64,000 bases of DNA from Lactobacillus johnsonii (GTDB lineage Bacteria; Bacillota; Bacilli; Lactobacillales; Lactobacillaceae), in the NCBI RefSeq assembly GCF_013487865.1, contig NZ_CP047409.1, positions 1,426,001-1,490,000 on the forward strand, written 5' to 3'. Below, piece by piece: positions 27,153-36,964 of this stretch. Both the position numbers and the translations under genes were made by a program. The notes beneath the pieces are model-generated. The model searched no databases. It saw only the letters and a list, made by a program, of their open reading frames with translations, and had not been told where the DNA came from. Position 1 is the first letter of the stretch. The number at the start of each line of letters is the position of its first letter.

Positions 27153-27710
27153 TCATTTACTTAAAATAAGATTTTCTATTGGAATATCATGATCCTCAAT
27201 TTTCCATTTTGTTTGATCAAAAGCCTGAACGGAATTAACTAGACTAACGGTTTGAGTAGGATATTTCTTTAAAAAGCGATCATAATATCCACCACCAAAA
27301 CCAAGCCGACTATTTTTATCTAATCCATAAGCTAATCCGGGTACAATTATTAAATCTAAATCATTTTTTACCTCAGCTTTTGGATCGTGATTTTCTAAAA
27401 CTCCAAACTTAGTTTTTTCTAGAAAAGTGTTTTTATTATAAAGTGTAAATTCCATCTTTCTATTTGGTAAACACCGTGGAATATATACTTTCTTTTTTAT
27501 TTTCCATAAAGTAGCAATAATTGGGGCTGTATCGACTTCTAGAGCCATTGAAATAGAAATACCAACATTCTCTACTTGATGTAATAATCGGCTTTTAAGT
27601 AGCTTTTCTTTTAAGATTTCATCTTCTAATTGTTTTTGCTGAGTTTTTCCAAATTCAGTCAGTTTTCTTATTTGTAAATTTCGTAAATCTTTTTTATTAA
27701 TTAAATTCAT
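27153..27710 (-). CDS. 5-formyltetrahydrofolate cyclo-ligase
   Basis: About 185 residues from the ATG at 27710. Converts 5-formyl-THF to 5,10-methenyl-THF with ATP. The C-terminal LDLIIVPGLAYGLDKNSRLGFGGGYYDRFL contains the P-loop-like GFGGGYYDR signature. Early basic residues KKDLRNLQIRKL bind ATP in the family. No convincing SD is seen, and an upstream in-frame TTG at 27734 overlaps the rpmG terminator, so the start is uncertain. Gene order with gluP and yqgQ is conserved in Firmicutes. Confidence 0.88.
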   Translation of the reverse strand: MNLINKKDLRNLQIRKLTEFGKTQQKQLEDEILKEKLLKSRLLHQVENVGISISMALEVDTAPIIATLWKIKKKVYIPRCLPNRKMEFTLYNKNTFLEKTKFGVLENHDPKAEVKNDLDLIIVPGLAYGLDKNSRLGFGGGYYDRFLKKYPTQTVSLVNSVQAFDQTKWKIEDHDIPIENLILSK

Positions 27711-27732
27711 TAAATAAAATATTATTAGATAC

Positions 27733-27758
27733 AAAAAAACAACAGGAATTGCCTGTTG
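27733..27758 (-). terminator. Terminator of rpmG
   Basis: CAACAGG / CCTGTTG with a T7 run on the minus strand, between rpmG and the cyclo-ligase gene. Confidence 0.85.
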
Positions 27759-27764
27759 CTTTGA

Positions 27765-27914
27765 TTACTTAGTTTCGCGGTGAAGTGTTACCTTTCTTTC
27801 AACTGGGCAATACTTCTTTAAAGCTAAACGTTCCGGATGCTTACGCTTATTCTTTTCAGATAAGTAACTTCTATCGCCACATTCGGTGCATTCAAGGATA
27901 ATATGTTCTGCCAT
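27765..27914 (-). CDS. rpmG: Ribosomal protein L33
   Basis: 49 residues: [22 protein letters not shown] and ending [17 protein letters not shown]. Two copies of L33 are common in Firmicutes, one with and one without zinc cysteines. Here three of the four zinc-ribbon cysteines are present (CTEC plus one C), so zinc binding is uncertain. An SD-like GGTGG precedes the ATG. Short enough to be missed by length-limited gene finding. Confidence 0.92.
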   Translation of the reverse strand: MAEHIILECTECGDRSYLSEKNKRKHPERLALKKYCPVERKVTLHRETK

Positions 27915-27986
27915 GTTTTCCACCACCTACTTATTTAGTTAACTGTTAAACTATACCATGTTTTCCGTACTTTTACCAGTACTTTT

Positions 27987-30086
27987 CTATTTATTAAGTT
28001 TGAAGTAGTCTTCAACCATTGCCTTTGCCACTTGCAAAGTATATGAACCTTCTTTATCTGGGGCCAGTCCTGGGAAGACCACAGCTACAGCGATTTCAGG
28101 ATCTTTTGATGGGGCATAACCAACAAAAGTAGCGTTAATAACTTCTGGCGCATTCGGATTACCTGGGTTATCTTCATCATAATAAAAAGTCTGAGCAGTA
28201 CCAGTTTTACCAGAAATCGAAGGCTTAACGTTCTTTAATGAATGGGCTGTCCCCCATGAATTAGTACCATGAACAACACGATACATCCCTTGATGAATAA
28301 CATCAAGTTGATCCTGCGTCCAAGGAATACGCATCTGAACCTGTGGCTTAGTGTTATGAAGAATTGATACTTTATTACCTTGCGAATTAGTCTCACCAAC
28401 TGATTGAACTAAATATGGGCGCATACGATATCCACCATTAGCAATAGTTGAAATATATTGTACTAATTGAATTGGCGTATAAGCATCATAGTTTCCGTAA
28501 GACAAGTCAAGAACAGAACCTGTAAGCAATTGACCAGCTGAGTTATATGAGCGACCTTGAATACCTGAAACTTCTCCAGGAAGGTCTACACCAGTTTTTT
28601 GACCCAAACCAAACATTGCAAAATTACGTCTCAATTTAGTAAATGCATCTGAAGGCATTGAGATAAAACTATGTGGAGTATATTTAGCATTTACCCATCT
28701 TAAAGCTAATTGCATCATGTAAATGTTACTTGATACTTCAAGAGCTGTTGGGGCATCAAGACTACCAAATGTACCAACTGGGTAAACAGATTTCTTAATT
28801 GGAGAACCTGGCAAGTAAATTGGCGTATCGGGCATTACGTTGTTAGTTGGTGTAATAACACCATTCATTAATCCACCCGCAACAGTTGCCCCTTTGACTG
28901 CAGACCCCATAACAAAGGATTTATTAATTACACCTAACGCATCATCAGTATCTTTATTAGTCTTTGCATTATGATCAATACCTGCAATCGCTAAAAGTGC
29001 TCCAGTCTTTGGATTCATCGCTACTGCATAGGCACCATTAGAATACTGCGTAGCACCTGCAGCTTTAGCAGCCGCATATTGCTTCTTCAGTGCATCTTCT
29101 ACTTGTTGTTGATATTTAGCATTCATTGTCAAAATCAAACTGGCACCACTTTGTCCTTTATAGACAGTCTTAGTTTGTTCAACACCATCTCCGGACTTAG
29201 TAACTACCTGTGACTTAGACTTAGTTCCTTTCAGAAGCGGCTCATACTTTTCTTCTAAGTAACTTGTACCTACACGGTCATTTCGTGAGTAACCTTGTGT
29301 TAAGTAGTACTGCAAGTTATCACTTGGTAAACCAGCTTTTTCTGAAGAAACGGAACCAATGATACTTTTAATGGATTTTCCATTTGGATAGCTTCTGGAC
29401 CAGTCAGTTCCAATACCTACACCTGGCAATTCAGATAGGTGCTCTCCAACTAATGCCATTTCTCTATCAGTTAGACCTTTATTTTTAATATAGATAGTAG
29501 ATAAAGTGTATGCTCCAGAAATCTTATTAAAAATTAAAGCAGCTGTTTTTTGACGTTTAGTAAAATGGATATCTTGCTTTTCAACACGTTTTAAGACATT
29601 GTTATAGATTTGACTTGAACTTAAAGCATCCCCATTACTGTCATAACGTTCAGATCGAGGCAGCTTAGCTGTTTCTTTTTCTGATATTTTACTGTTAGCT
29701 AAATAATAATCATAAAGCTGTCTTTGGGTAGGTTCTTCATCATCAAGTGTTATATATTGACTTAAGCGATTAGAAATTTTATATATTTGACTAGACGTAA
29801 TGCTAGAATTTTTGGTATAAGTAATTGCGTTATTAGCTTTATTACCTACCAAAACTTTACCGCTGCTATCATACATCACACCACGTGGTACATTATTTGA
29901 TACAATCTTTTGGTCGGTTTGCTGTACCTCTGCTTGAAAACGTCCACCGTAGAAAAGCTGTAAGTAGGCCAATTGACCAATTAATAATAAAAATAAAACT
30001 AAAATGACGCCCAAAATAATTTTCATTCTTAGGGGCGTCGAAGTGGAATTTCTATTCGAACCTTTACTCTGTTTTAAATAATTCAA
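27987..30086 (-). CDS. Class B penicillin-binding protein (transpeptidase)
   Basis: 699 residues. Single N-terminal membrane anchor (about 22-46), PBP dimer domain (VPRGVMYDSSGKVLVGN), then an extracellular transpeptidase domain: SAVK with nucleophile Ser395, the SSN motif in ALEVSSNIYM and KTGT in SGKTGTAQTF. It cross-links peptidoglycan. The PBP2B/PBP2A-like class is likely, as in the mono-functional elongation or septal enzymes of lactobacilli; the exact role is not decidable. Divergent from the YfhO gene. Confidence 0.92.
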   Translation of the reverse strand: MNYLKQSKGSNRNSTSTPLRMKIILGVILVLFLLLIGQLAYLQLFYGGRFQAEVQQTDQKIVSNNVPRGVMYDSSGKVLVGNKANNAITYTKNSSITSSQIYKISNRLSQYITLDDEEPTQRQLYDYYLANSKISEKETAKLPRSERYDSNGDALSSSQIYNNVLKRVEKQDIHFTKRQKTAALIFNKISGAYTLSTIYIKNKGLTDREMALVGEHLSELPGVGIGTDWSRSYPNGKSIKSIIGSVSSEKAGLPSDNLQYYLTQGYSRNDRVGTSYLEEKYEPLLKGTKSKSQVVTKSGDGVEQTKTVYKGQSGASLILTMNAKYQQQVEDALKKQYAAAKAAGATQYSNGAYAVAMNPKTGALLAIAGIDHNAKTNKDTDDALGVINKSFVMGSAVKGATVAGGLMNGVITPTNNVMPDTPIYLPGSPIKKSVYPVGTFGSLDAPTALEVSSNIYMMQLALRWVNAKYTPHSFISMPSDAFTKLRRNFAMFGLGQKTGVDLPGEVSGIQGRSYNSAGQLLTGSVLDLSYGNYDAYTPIQLVQYISTIANGGYRMRPYLVQSVGETNSQGNKVSILHNTKPQVQMRIPWTQDQLDVIHQGMYRVVHGTNSWGTAHSLKNVKPSISGKTGTAQTFYYDEDNPGNPNAPEVINATFVGYAPSKDPEIAVAVVFPGLAPDKEGSYTLQVAKAMVEDYFKLNK

Positions 30087-30201
30087 AATTCTAACCTCAC
30101 TAAACTAGAATTGATTTTAGCAAAAAATGCATCTAAATTCTATTTTTCTCCCAGTGAAAATCGCAATAATTATATATTCTTAAGAAGTAGGGTATTTATC
30201 A

Positions 30202-32778
30202 ATGATTATCAACAAAATTAAAACATATTTTAAAAATAAATATCTATATTGGCTTTCTTTTTTACTGCCTACTTGTATCTTTGCAAGCTATTTTCTATAT
30301 CGAGGCCAGGAAATTTTAACCGTTGATCTAGGTCAACAATATATTGACTTTCTTTCTTTTTATAAAAATAATCTACTCTCTAATCCTTTAAACTTTATTT
30401 TTACATTCAGTAATGGTCTAGGGAGTTCGTTTATTGGAACTAGTGCCTATTATTTAAATAGTCCCTTTAATTTTCTACTATTACTTTTTTCAAATTCATC
30501 TTTACCAATAGCTATTCTTTTAATTATTAGTCTAAAAGTCGGCGCTATTGGTTTAAGTAGCTTCTTTTATTTTCAGAAATTTTTCAAGGGTGATAATAAA
30601 ATTTTCGCTTTAGCCGCTAGTCTTGCTTTTGCACTGAGCGGTTTTGTTGTTAGCTATAATTTAAATCTCATGTGGCTCGACAGTCTAATTTTATTACCTC
30701 TTTTACTAGACGCAATTGATAAATTATTTGAACAAAAGAAACACTATTTTTATCTTACCACGATCACTTTCTTACTATGGTTAACTAATTTTTATACTGG
30801 TTTCATGGTGCTATTTTTTGGCTTACTTTATTTTATTACTGCTCTAATTAATCATTCTTTCTCAAGCAAAATTATTTTCCACTATTTCACTAAGAGTCTC
30901 TTAGGCACTACCCTAGGCGCCTTTGTATTATTACCAGCCTTTTTTGAAATATTAAATGGAAAAATTAACTCCGACACTACCCTTTCGCTAGGTTTTCAGT
31001 TTGCACCATATCAAGCTCTTGATAAATTAGTAATTGGCGCATTTAATTTTACTGAGATGGAAAAAGGACTACCTAACATTTTTCTAACTAGTATTTTTAC
31101 TCTATTGTGCCTCCTTTACTTTATCAATCAACATTTTTCCCTAAAAGAAAAATTTACATCAGCTATTTTACTATTATTTCTATTCCTATCTTTTAGCTTT
31201 AACCCACTAGTTCTGTTATGGCATTTAGGCCAATATCCTGTTTGGTATCCAGCACGCTTTAGCTTTATCTTTTCTTTCTATGCAATCTATCTGGGTGCTC
31301 AAGTTCTCGCACATACACACAAATTTAATCTTACGAGCAAAATAGCTAGTCTGCTTTTAGTAATTAGCTTAAGTATCTTTCTTTTATTAAGTATCCATCA
31401 AAAAGAATTTTTGAGCCAAACTAATATTATTCTTACCATCCTTTTTCTTTTATGTAGTTTACTCATAATTTTATTTTTTAACTATAAGTGGATCCCAGTA
31501 ATCTTTTTCGGAATAGTAGGACTAGAAGTAAGTATTAATCTGCTAGCAAGTTTAGATAATATCTCTTATCAAAAAAATTTTGATTATGCTAATTTCACTA
31601 GTAATGTTTCTCAAACTACAACCTATTTACATAAATATGACTCTGGCTTATATCGCACAGAAAAGACATTTACTCGTTCCGATGATGACCCATTCAGTAA
31701 TAATTATTATGGGGTTAGCAACTTTAATTCTATTTCTGATCGTGCAGCTATTAATTTAGTAGATTATCTTGGGCTAGAAAACAATGATAATTCTTTTACC
31801 AATAATTTCGCTACGCCCTTATCCGATAGTCTTTTAGGCATCAAGTATAATATTGTTCCCATTAAGAATAGGCGTAATTTACCTAAAAAAGAACAAGTTG
31901 TATTTACGAGTGCTTTTTATCGACCAGATTTAGTTACAAATACAGTCGTTAAAAGTTTTAAACAATTACAAATTAGAAAAAATTCATCTGCTTTACCACT
32001 TATTTTTATTTCAAATACCCATCAGAAAATCACCTTCTATAATAATATGCCTGCTACAAATCAAAATAATCTCTTTAGCAGCATCGTCGGTCAAAAACTT
32101 AATCTTTTCAATAGTTTATATCTAACAAATCCAAGTAAACTAAAAAACACTAAGCATAGTAAGAATATCAATGAATATAAAAAAATTAATAAAAATAAAA
32201 CTGCTACCATAACCTTTAATATTTCCTCATTTGAAAAGGGAGCTTATTACCTCGAGCTTCCCTCAAACTTAACTACTAATGTCACTTCTATTATTGTTAA
32301 TAATCATCAACTTAATAATGATGACTTGGGAATTTCAAGTAAATTACTAAATATTGGCTATTATTCAACAAATACTCCCATTAAAATTGTTTTCACTCTA
32401 AACACTGAAAATATCAATTTAAATGGTATTAGAGTTCTCCAATTTAGAGAAAATGAATTTAACGAAATTATACGTAAATTTAATCAAAAACAACCAATAA
32501 CCGATCAAACAAGTCCTATTTCTTTAACTCTTGATTACACTGCACCAAAAAATGAAACTTTAAATTCTACCATTCCTTATTCAAAAAATTGGCTGATTTT
32601 TGATAATGGTAAACTTCTGCAAACCCAAAAATTTGCCCAAACATTTTTAAGTGCACCTCTAAAAAAAGGTACCCATCACCTTACTTTAGTTTATGTACCA
32701 ATTGCTTTCTTAATTGGTCTTATAATTTCGATTATATCAACCATAATTTTATTTATTTTCAAACCAAAAAGGGATTAA
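30202..32778 (+). CDS. yfhO: YfhO family membrane protein (GT-C type)
   Basis: 858 residues, many membrane helices (about 12-14) in the first 460 residues, then a large extracellular domain (about 470-830) and a last helix (830-852). The N-terminal loop FLYRGQEILTVDLGQQYIDF contains the acidic residues of GT-C glycosyltransferases, and the family is implicated in glycosylating lipoteichoic or wall teichoic acid in Firmicutes. GT activity is inferred from the family. The C-terminal ATP-free domain is rich in Asn and Thr. Sits back to back with the PBP gene. Confidence 0.83.
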   Translation: MIINKIKTYFKNKYLYWLSFLLPTCIFASYFLYRGQEILTVDLGQQYIDFLSFYKNNLLSNPLNFIFTFSNGLGSSFIGTSAYYLNSPFNFLLLLFSNSSLPIAILLIISLKVGAIGLSSFFYFQKFFKGDNKIFALAASLAFALSGFVVSYNLNLMWLDSLILLPLLLDAIDKLFEQKKHYFYLTTITFLLWLTNFYTGFMVLFFGLLYFITALINHSFSSKIIFHYFTKSLLGTTLGAFVLLPAFFEILNGKINSDTTLSLGFQFAPYQALDKLVIGAFNFTEMEKGLPNIFLTSIFTLLCLLYFINQHFSLKEKFTSAILLLFLFLSFSFNPLVLLWHLGQYPVWYPARFSFIFSFYAIYLGAQVLAHTHKFNLTSKIASLLLVISLSIFLLLSIHQKEFLSQTNIILTILFLLCSLLIILFFNYKWIPVIFFGIVGLEVSINLLASLDNISYQKNFDYANFTSNVSQTTTYLHKYDSGLYRTEKTFTRSDDDPFSNNYYGVSNFNSISDRAAINLVDYLGLENNDNSFTNNFATPLSDSLLGIKYNIVPIKNRRNLPKKEQVVFTSAFYRPDLVTNTVVKSFKQLQIRKNSSALPLIFISNTHQKITFYNNMPATNQNNLFSSIVGQKLNLFNSLYLTNPSKLKNTKHSKNINEYKKINKNKTATITFNISSFEKGAYYLELPSNLTTNVTSIIVNNHQLNNDDLGISSKLLNIGYYSTNTPIKIVFTLNTENINLNGIRVLQFRENEFNEIIRKFNQKQPITDQTSPISLTLDYTAPKNETLNSTIPYSKNWLIFDNGKLLQTQKFAQTFLSAPLKKGTHHLTLVYVPIAFLIGLIISIISTIILFIFKPKRD

Positions 32779-32812
32779 CTTACTAGCTTTTACGTAAGTT
32801 AATCCCTTTTTT
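32763..32812. terminator. Bidirectional terminator between yfhO and greA
   Basis: AAAAAGGGATTAACTTAC and GTAAGTTAATCCCTTTTTT form an 18-base stem; it starts inside the last yfhO codons. Confidence 0.9.
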
Positions 32813-32828
32813 AGATAAATTATTTAAA

Positions 32829-33311
32829 TTAGTTCAATGTCTTAACGTCATTGATAGTAACATCAAAAGTTCCACCTGGAGTGTTGATAGTTACTTTTTC
32901 GCCTTTCTTTTTACCAAGTAAAGCTTGAGCAATTGGTGAATCATTAGAAATTTTTCCATTAAGCGGATCAGATTCGTCAGATCCAACAATAGTATAGGTT
33001 TCTGGATCATCAGTACCTACTTCAGTGTAAGTAACAGTTTTACCAATAGAAACTTCATTAGGATCAACACTATCTGCATCAACAACTTGTGCATACTTAA
33101 GCATTTGTTCAATTTGAACAATACGTTGTTCTACAGCACTTTGTTCATCTTTTGCTGCATCATACTCTGAGTTTTCTGATAGGTCACCGAATGATCTAGC
33201 AACCTTAATTCGTTCAATAACTTCTGGACGTTTTACTAATTTTAAGTTTTTTAATTCCTTCTGAAGTTTTTCTTTACCTTCAGCAGTCATTGGATAAACT
33301 TTTTCTGCCAT
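32829..33311 (-). CDS. greA: Transcription elongation factor GreA
   Basis: 160 residues: coiled-coil N-terminus with [16 protein letters not shown], the acidic finger that enters the RNA polymerase channel, then the FKBP-like C-terminal domain ([23 protein letters not shown]). It rescues backtracked polymerase by stimulating transcript cleavage. The MltG-greA order is common in Firmicutes. Confidence 0.97.
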   Translation of the reverse strand: MAEKVYPMTAEGKEKLQKELKNLKLVKRPEVIERIKVARSFGDLSENSEYDAAKDEQSAVEQRIVQIEQMLKYAQVVDADSVDPNEVSIGKTVTYTEVGTDDPETYTIVGSDESDPLNGKISNDSPIAQALLGKKKGEKVTINTPGGTFDVTINDVKTLN

Positions 33312-33391
33312 ACTAAAAATTCTCCTTACCTATACTTATTTTTCTTTGCACCAAACAGCTTATGTTTTCTACCTAAAAAAGTCAACCATTT

Positions 33392-34486
33392 TTACTGGCC
33401 TAAACTACTATTTCGTTTCAAATGTTCGTCATAGTTTTCGTTGTAGTAAACCTTACCAGTCTTAAGGTTTGCAACAAAGTAGAGATAGTTAGACTTAATT
33501 GGGTTCAATACAGCACTAATTGAATCTAGACTTGGATTGTTAAATGGTCCAGGTCCATATCCTTTATGAACATATAAGTTATATGGTGATCTTACTTTAA
33601 TATCCTTTAGTGATAAAGAATGTTTATGCTTATTCAATGCATACATTACTGAAATATCTGACTGAAGTGGCATATTAGCTTTAAGTCTGTTAAAGAATAC
33701 TCCAGCAATCATACGCCTATCTTTAGTTTTAACACCTTCACGTTCTACTAATGAAGCTAAAGTTAAAACTTCCTGTACTGTTAAGTGCTTCTTCTTAATT
33801 GAACTGTAGTATGGTTGCAAAACTTGATCAGTCTTATCAACCATTTGGTTAACTAATTCTTTTAAAGAAGCGCCTTGATAAACGTCATATTTCGCTGGAA
33901 AGAGATATCCTTCTAAATGATAGCGAACACCCTTACTGTTCATAGAACTAGTTAAAAGTTTAGGATATTGCTTCTCCAAACTCTTCATAAAGCTCTTATC
34001 TTTCATTAGCTTTAAGAAATCTTGTCGACTATACTTGGTATTCTTGCTAACTGTAGTAGCAATACTATCAATTGTTTGTCCTTCTTTTATTAGAACATGA
34101 CCAACAACTGGACGACCACCTCCACCTTGCAATTGGCTCACAATCTCTTTGTTATGCATTGAAGGTGATAAATAAAAATTCCCTGCTTGAAAATTTGTCG
34201 CACTATGACTCTTTAACCAAAAGTTGAAAACGGCCGCATTTCTAATAATCTTTTTCTCTTGTAAAATTTGAGCAATTTGACTATTAGTTGCTCCCGCAGG
34301 AATATGAACACTAACAACATCTTCATCATGTCGATTGGCTGGTTGAAGTGCGTATCCTACGTAACAGCCTCCAATCAAGACAACTAAAACTAAAATCGCT
34401 CCTAGTCCACTAAGGATCCAACGAGTAACCTTTTTAGATGCCTGTTCCTCTAACTCATGATTTTTCTTTTTGTCTTGATTTAGCAA
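33392..34486 (-). CDS. mltG: Endolytic transglycosylase MltG (YceG-like)
   Basis: 364 residues. The start is a TTG at 34486 with GGAGG eight bases upstream. Short basic cytosolic tail, one membrane helix (about 24-47, SGLGAILVLVVLIGGCYVGY), a LysM-like stretch (VVSVHIPAGATNSQIAQILQ) and the YceG catalytic domain with Glu in LTLASLVEREGVKTKDRR. It cuts nascent glycan strands in the wall. Ends YFVANLKTGKVYYNENYDEH, typical of the family. Confidence 0.93.
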   Translation of the reverse strand: MLNQDKKKNHELEEQASKKVTRWILSGLGAILVLVVLIGGCYVGYALQPANRHDEDVVSVHIPAGATNSQIAQILQEKKIIRNAAVFNFWLKSHSATNFQAGNFYLSPSMHNKEIVSQLQGGGGRPVVGHVLIKEGQTIDSIATTVSKNTKYSRQDFLKLMKDKSFMKSLEKQYPKLLTSSMNSKGVRYHLEGYLFPAKYDVYQGASLKELVNQMVDKTDQVLQPYYSSIKKKHLTVQEVLTLASLVEREGVKTKDRRMIAGVFFNRLKANMPLQSDISVMYALNKHKHSLSLKDIKVRSPYNLYVHKGYGPGPFNNPSLDSISAVLNPIKSNYLYFVANLKTGKVYYNENYDEHLKRNSSLGQ

Positions 34487-34549
34487 ATGCTTTTCCTCCG
34501 AAAATCACAAAAATCTAAGACAATTATAGCAAAGCTCCCCAGAAAAGAA

Positions 34550-36964
34550 TTAACGAACTTTAATCTTTAGACTTTCTTTCAGATCTGCTTCAATTTTTTC
34601 CATTGCTGTAGCTACAACTTCATCAGTTAATGTGTCTTTTTCATTTAAGAAAGTTAATGAGTAAGAAATTGATTTATGACCTGATTCAATTTGACTTCCG
34701 GCATAAACATCGATTACTCGAATATCGTAAAGATATTTGCCTCCATTTAACTTAATTTGAGCTTCAATTTGTGCATTAGTTACATCATTAGGTACTAATA
34801 GAGATAAATCTCGCTCAATAGCTGGGAATTTTGGAGCAGCCTTAGCTTTCATCCCTTTATGAAGCATAGAAACAATTGCATCTAAATCAATTTCATAAAC
34901 ATATATCTCACTGCCACGTAATGCTTTGTCAAGTGTAGTAACAGCATGGGCTAACATTCCAATTAGACCAACGTATTGATCATTAATATAAATACCGGCA
35001 GTTCTAGTTGGATGCATTCCTTGAACCAGTTCAGCGCGATACTCTACATCTTCATCTTTGATACCAATTGCTCTAAATAAGTTAGTTAATTGGCCCTTTA
35101 CAAAATAGAAGTCAATCTTTTGGTCTAAATGTTGCCAATTGGCTGCTAAAGTATGTCCTGAATAAAGAGCAGCTAAATGTTCATGTTCATTAAATGTATT
35201 ATTTTCATGATCATAAACTCTGCCTTGTTCAAATAAAGCTAGTTCTTTTTGCTTACGGGCCATATTATAGCTTGCAGCATCAACCAATCCTGTTATTAGG
35301 TTTTCTCTCATAGTTGAACGACTTGAGTTTAATGGCCATTGAACTTCAACTACTGGTTTAGGATCTTTAGTAAATGAAATTGCTTTTTCTGGGGAAGTCA
35401 ACGAGTAAGAAATTGCTTCCATCAATCCTTGACCTTGAACGATATCCTTAATTCTACGCATAGCAGTTTCTTTTGCTGAGTAACCACCATGAGTTTCAGC
35501 TAAAAGTGGTTGAGTAGATTTCAAGTTATCATAACCATAAATTCGGCCAACTTCTTCTACTAAATCTGCTGGAATAGAAATATCCCATCTTCTATTAGGA
35601 ATGGTAACTACTAACTCATCTTCAGAGCCTGCAACAGTAAAACCTAACTGATCAAAGATCTTTTCCATTTCAGCTCTGCTTAACTCAGTTCCCAATACCT
35701 TATTAATATAAGATACAGTGGTTTTAACTACTGAGGGATTTCTTTGAGCATCAGTTGCTTTTATTTCACCTTCATTAACTGTACCATCCGCATCATTACG
35801 CAATAACAATGCAGCCATATCCAAGGCTTTTTGAGTATTATCCCAGTTAACACCTTTTTCAAATCGACTTGATGCTTCAGTTCTGTTAGCGTGACGCAAT
35901 GCAGATTTTCTTACACTAGTTCCATCAAAAACGGCAGATTCTAAGATTACATCAGTAGTATCGTCTTCAACTTCTGAGTTCTTACCACCCATGACACCGG
36001 CCATCATAACAGGCTTTTGACCGTCAGTAATGATGATATCGTTTGGATCTAATTCCACTTCTTTATCGTTCAATAATGTAAGCTTTTCATTTTTATTTGC
36101 TTTTCTAACTTCTAGTTTACCGTCCTTAAAAGTACGAGCATCATAAGCATGCATTGGTTGACCAGTTAAAAGCATTACATAATTAGTAACATCGACCACA
36201 TTATTAATCGGACGAATTCCTGCATTCCAAAGGCGTCTTTGCATCCACAATGGACTTTCACCAATTTTTACATTAGAAATTTTTCTTAAGTAAAACTTAG
36301 GTGCTAGTTTTTCATCAACTTGTACATCTAATTCATTAGTCCAGTCAGGTCCATCTTCCTTAAGCACTACTGGTTCAACTTTAGGTTTTTCATCAACAAT
36401 TGCACCAACTTCATAAGCGGCACCTTCCATTGATAAAGTATCAGCACGGTTTGGAGTAATATCAAAATCTAAAATATAGTCATCCATGCCAAGTGCTTTG
36501 TATACTTCTTCACCTGGTTTTACATCTGCATCTTTAGGGAAAACAAAAATTCCATCTGCATATTTTGCAGGAACTACCTTATCTTCAAAACCAATTTCTT
36601 GAAGTCCGCAAATCATGCCATTTGATTTAATTCCGCGAATTTTACCACGCTTAATTTTTTCATTTCCGGCAATTCTTGCCCCGTGTAAAGCAACAATAAC
36701 ATCTTCACCAGCTGCAACATTAGGAGCACCACAAACAATCTGAATTGGTTCTTCTTCACCAACATCAACTTGGCATTTGTGTAAGTGAGTTCCTTCAATA
36801 TCCTCACACTCTAAAATGTGTCCAACTACTATTTTTTTTAATCCTTCTGCTGGGTGATCTACAGATGCGATCTCAACACCAGTTCTAGTAATCTTTTCTC
36901 CTAAATCTTTAGGATCTTCATCTAAATCAAGAAAATCTTTTAACCAATTATATGAAACAAGCAT
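34550..36964 (-). CDS. pheT: Phenylalanyl-tRNA synthetase beta subunit
   Basis: 804 residues, full length. Domains in order: tRNA-binding OB domain (KIVVGHILECEDIEGTHLHKCQVD), B3/B4 editing, B5, a core class II-like domain and a C-terminal FDX-ACB domain that holds the tRNA anticodon (FPAIERDLSLLVP, about 700-804). Forms an alpha2-beta2 enzyme with PheS; the start is directly at the pheS stop (overlap of one base). Controlled by the upstream T-box. Confidence 0.96.
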   Translation of the reverse strand: MLVSYNWLKDFLDLDEDPKDLGEKITRTGVEIASVDHPAEGLKKIVVGHILECEDIEGTHLHKCQVDVGEEEPIQIVCGAPNVAAGEDVIVALHGARIAGNEKIKRGKIRGIKSNGMICGLQEIGFEDKVVPAKYADGIFVFPKDADVKPGEEVYKALGMDDYILDFDITPNRADTLSMEGAAYEVGAIVDEKPKVEPVVLKEDGPDWTNELDVQVDEKLAPKFYLRKISNVKIGESPLWMQRRLWNAGIRPINNVVDVTNYVMLLTGQPMHAYDARTFKDGKLEVRKANKNEKLTLLNDKEVELDPNDIIITDGQKPVMMAGVMGGKNSEVEDDTTDVILESAVFDGTSVRKSALRHANRTEASSRFEKGVNWDNTQKALDMAALLLRNDADGTVNEGEIKATDAQRNPSVVKTTVSYINKVLGTELSRAEMEKIFDQLGFTVAGSEDELVVTIPNRRWDISIPADLVEEVGRIYGYDNLKSTQPLLAETHGGYSAKETAMRRIKDIVQGQGLMEAISYSLTSPEKAISFTKDPKPVVEVQWPLNSSRSTMRENLITGLVDAASYNMARKQKELALFEQGRVYDHENNTFNEHEHLAALYSGHTLAANWQHLDQKIDFYFVKGQLTNLFRAIGIKDEDVEYRAELVQGMHPTRTAGIYINDQYVGLIGMLAHAVTTLDKALRGSEIYVYEIDLDAIVSMLHKGMKAKAAPKFPAIERDLSLLVPNDVTNAQIEAQIKLNGGKYLYDIRVIDVYAGSQIESGHKSISYSLTFLNEKDTLTDEVVATAMEKIEADLKESLKIKVR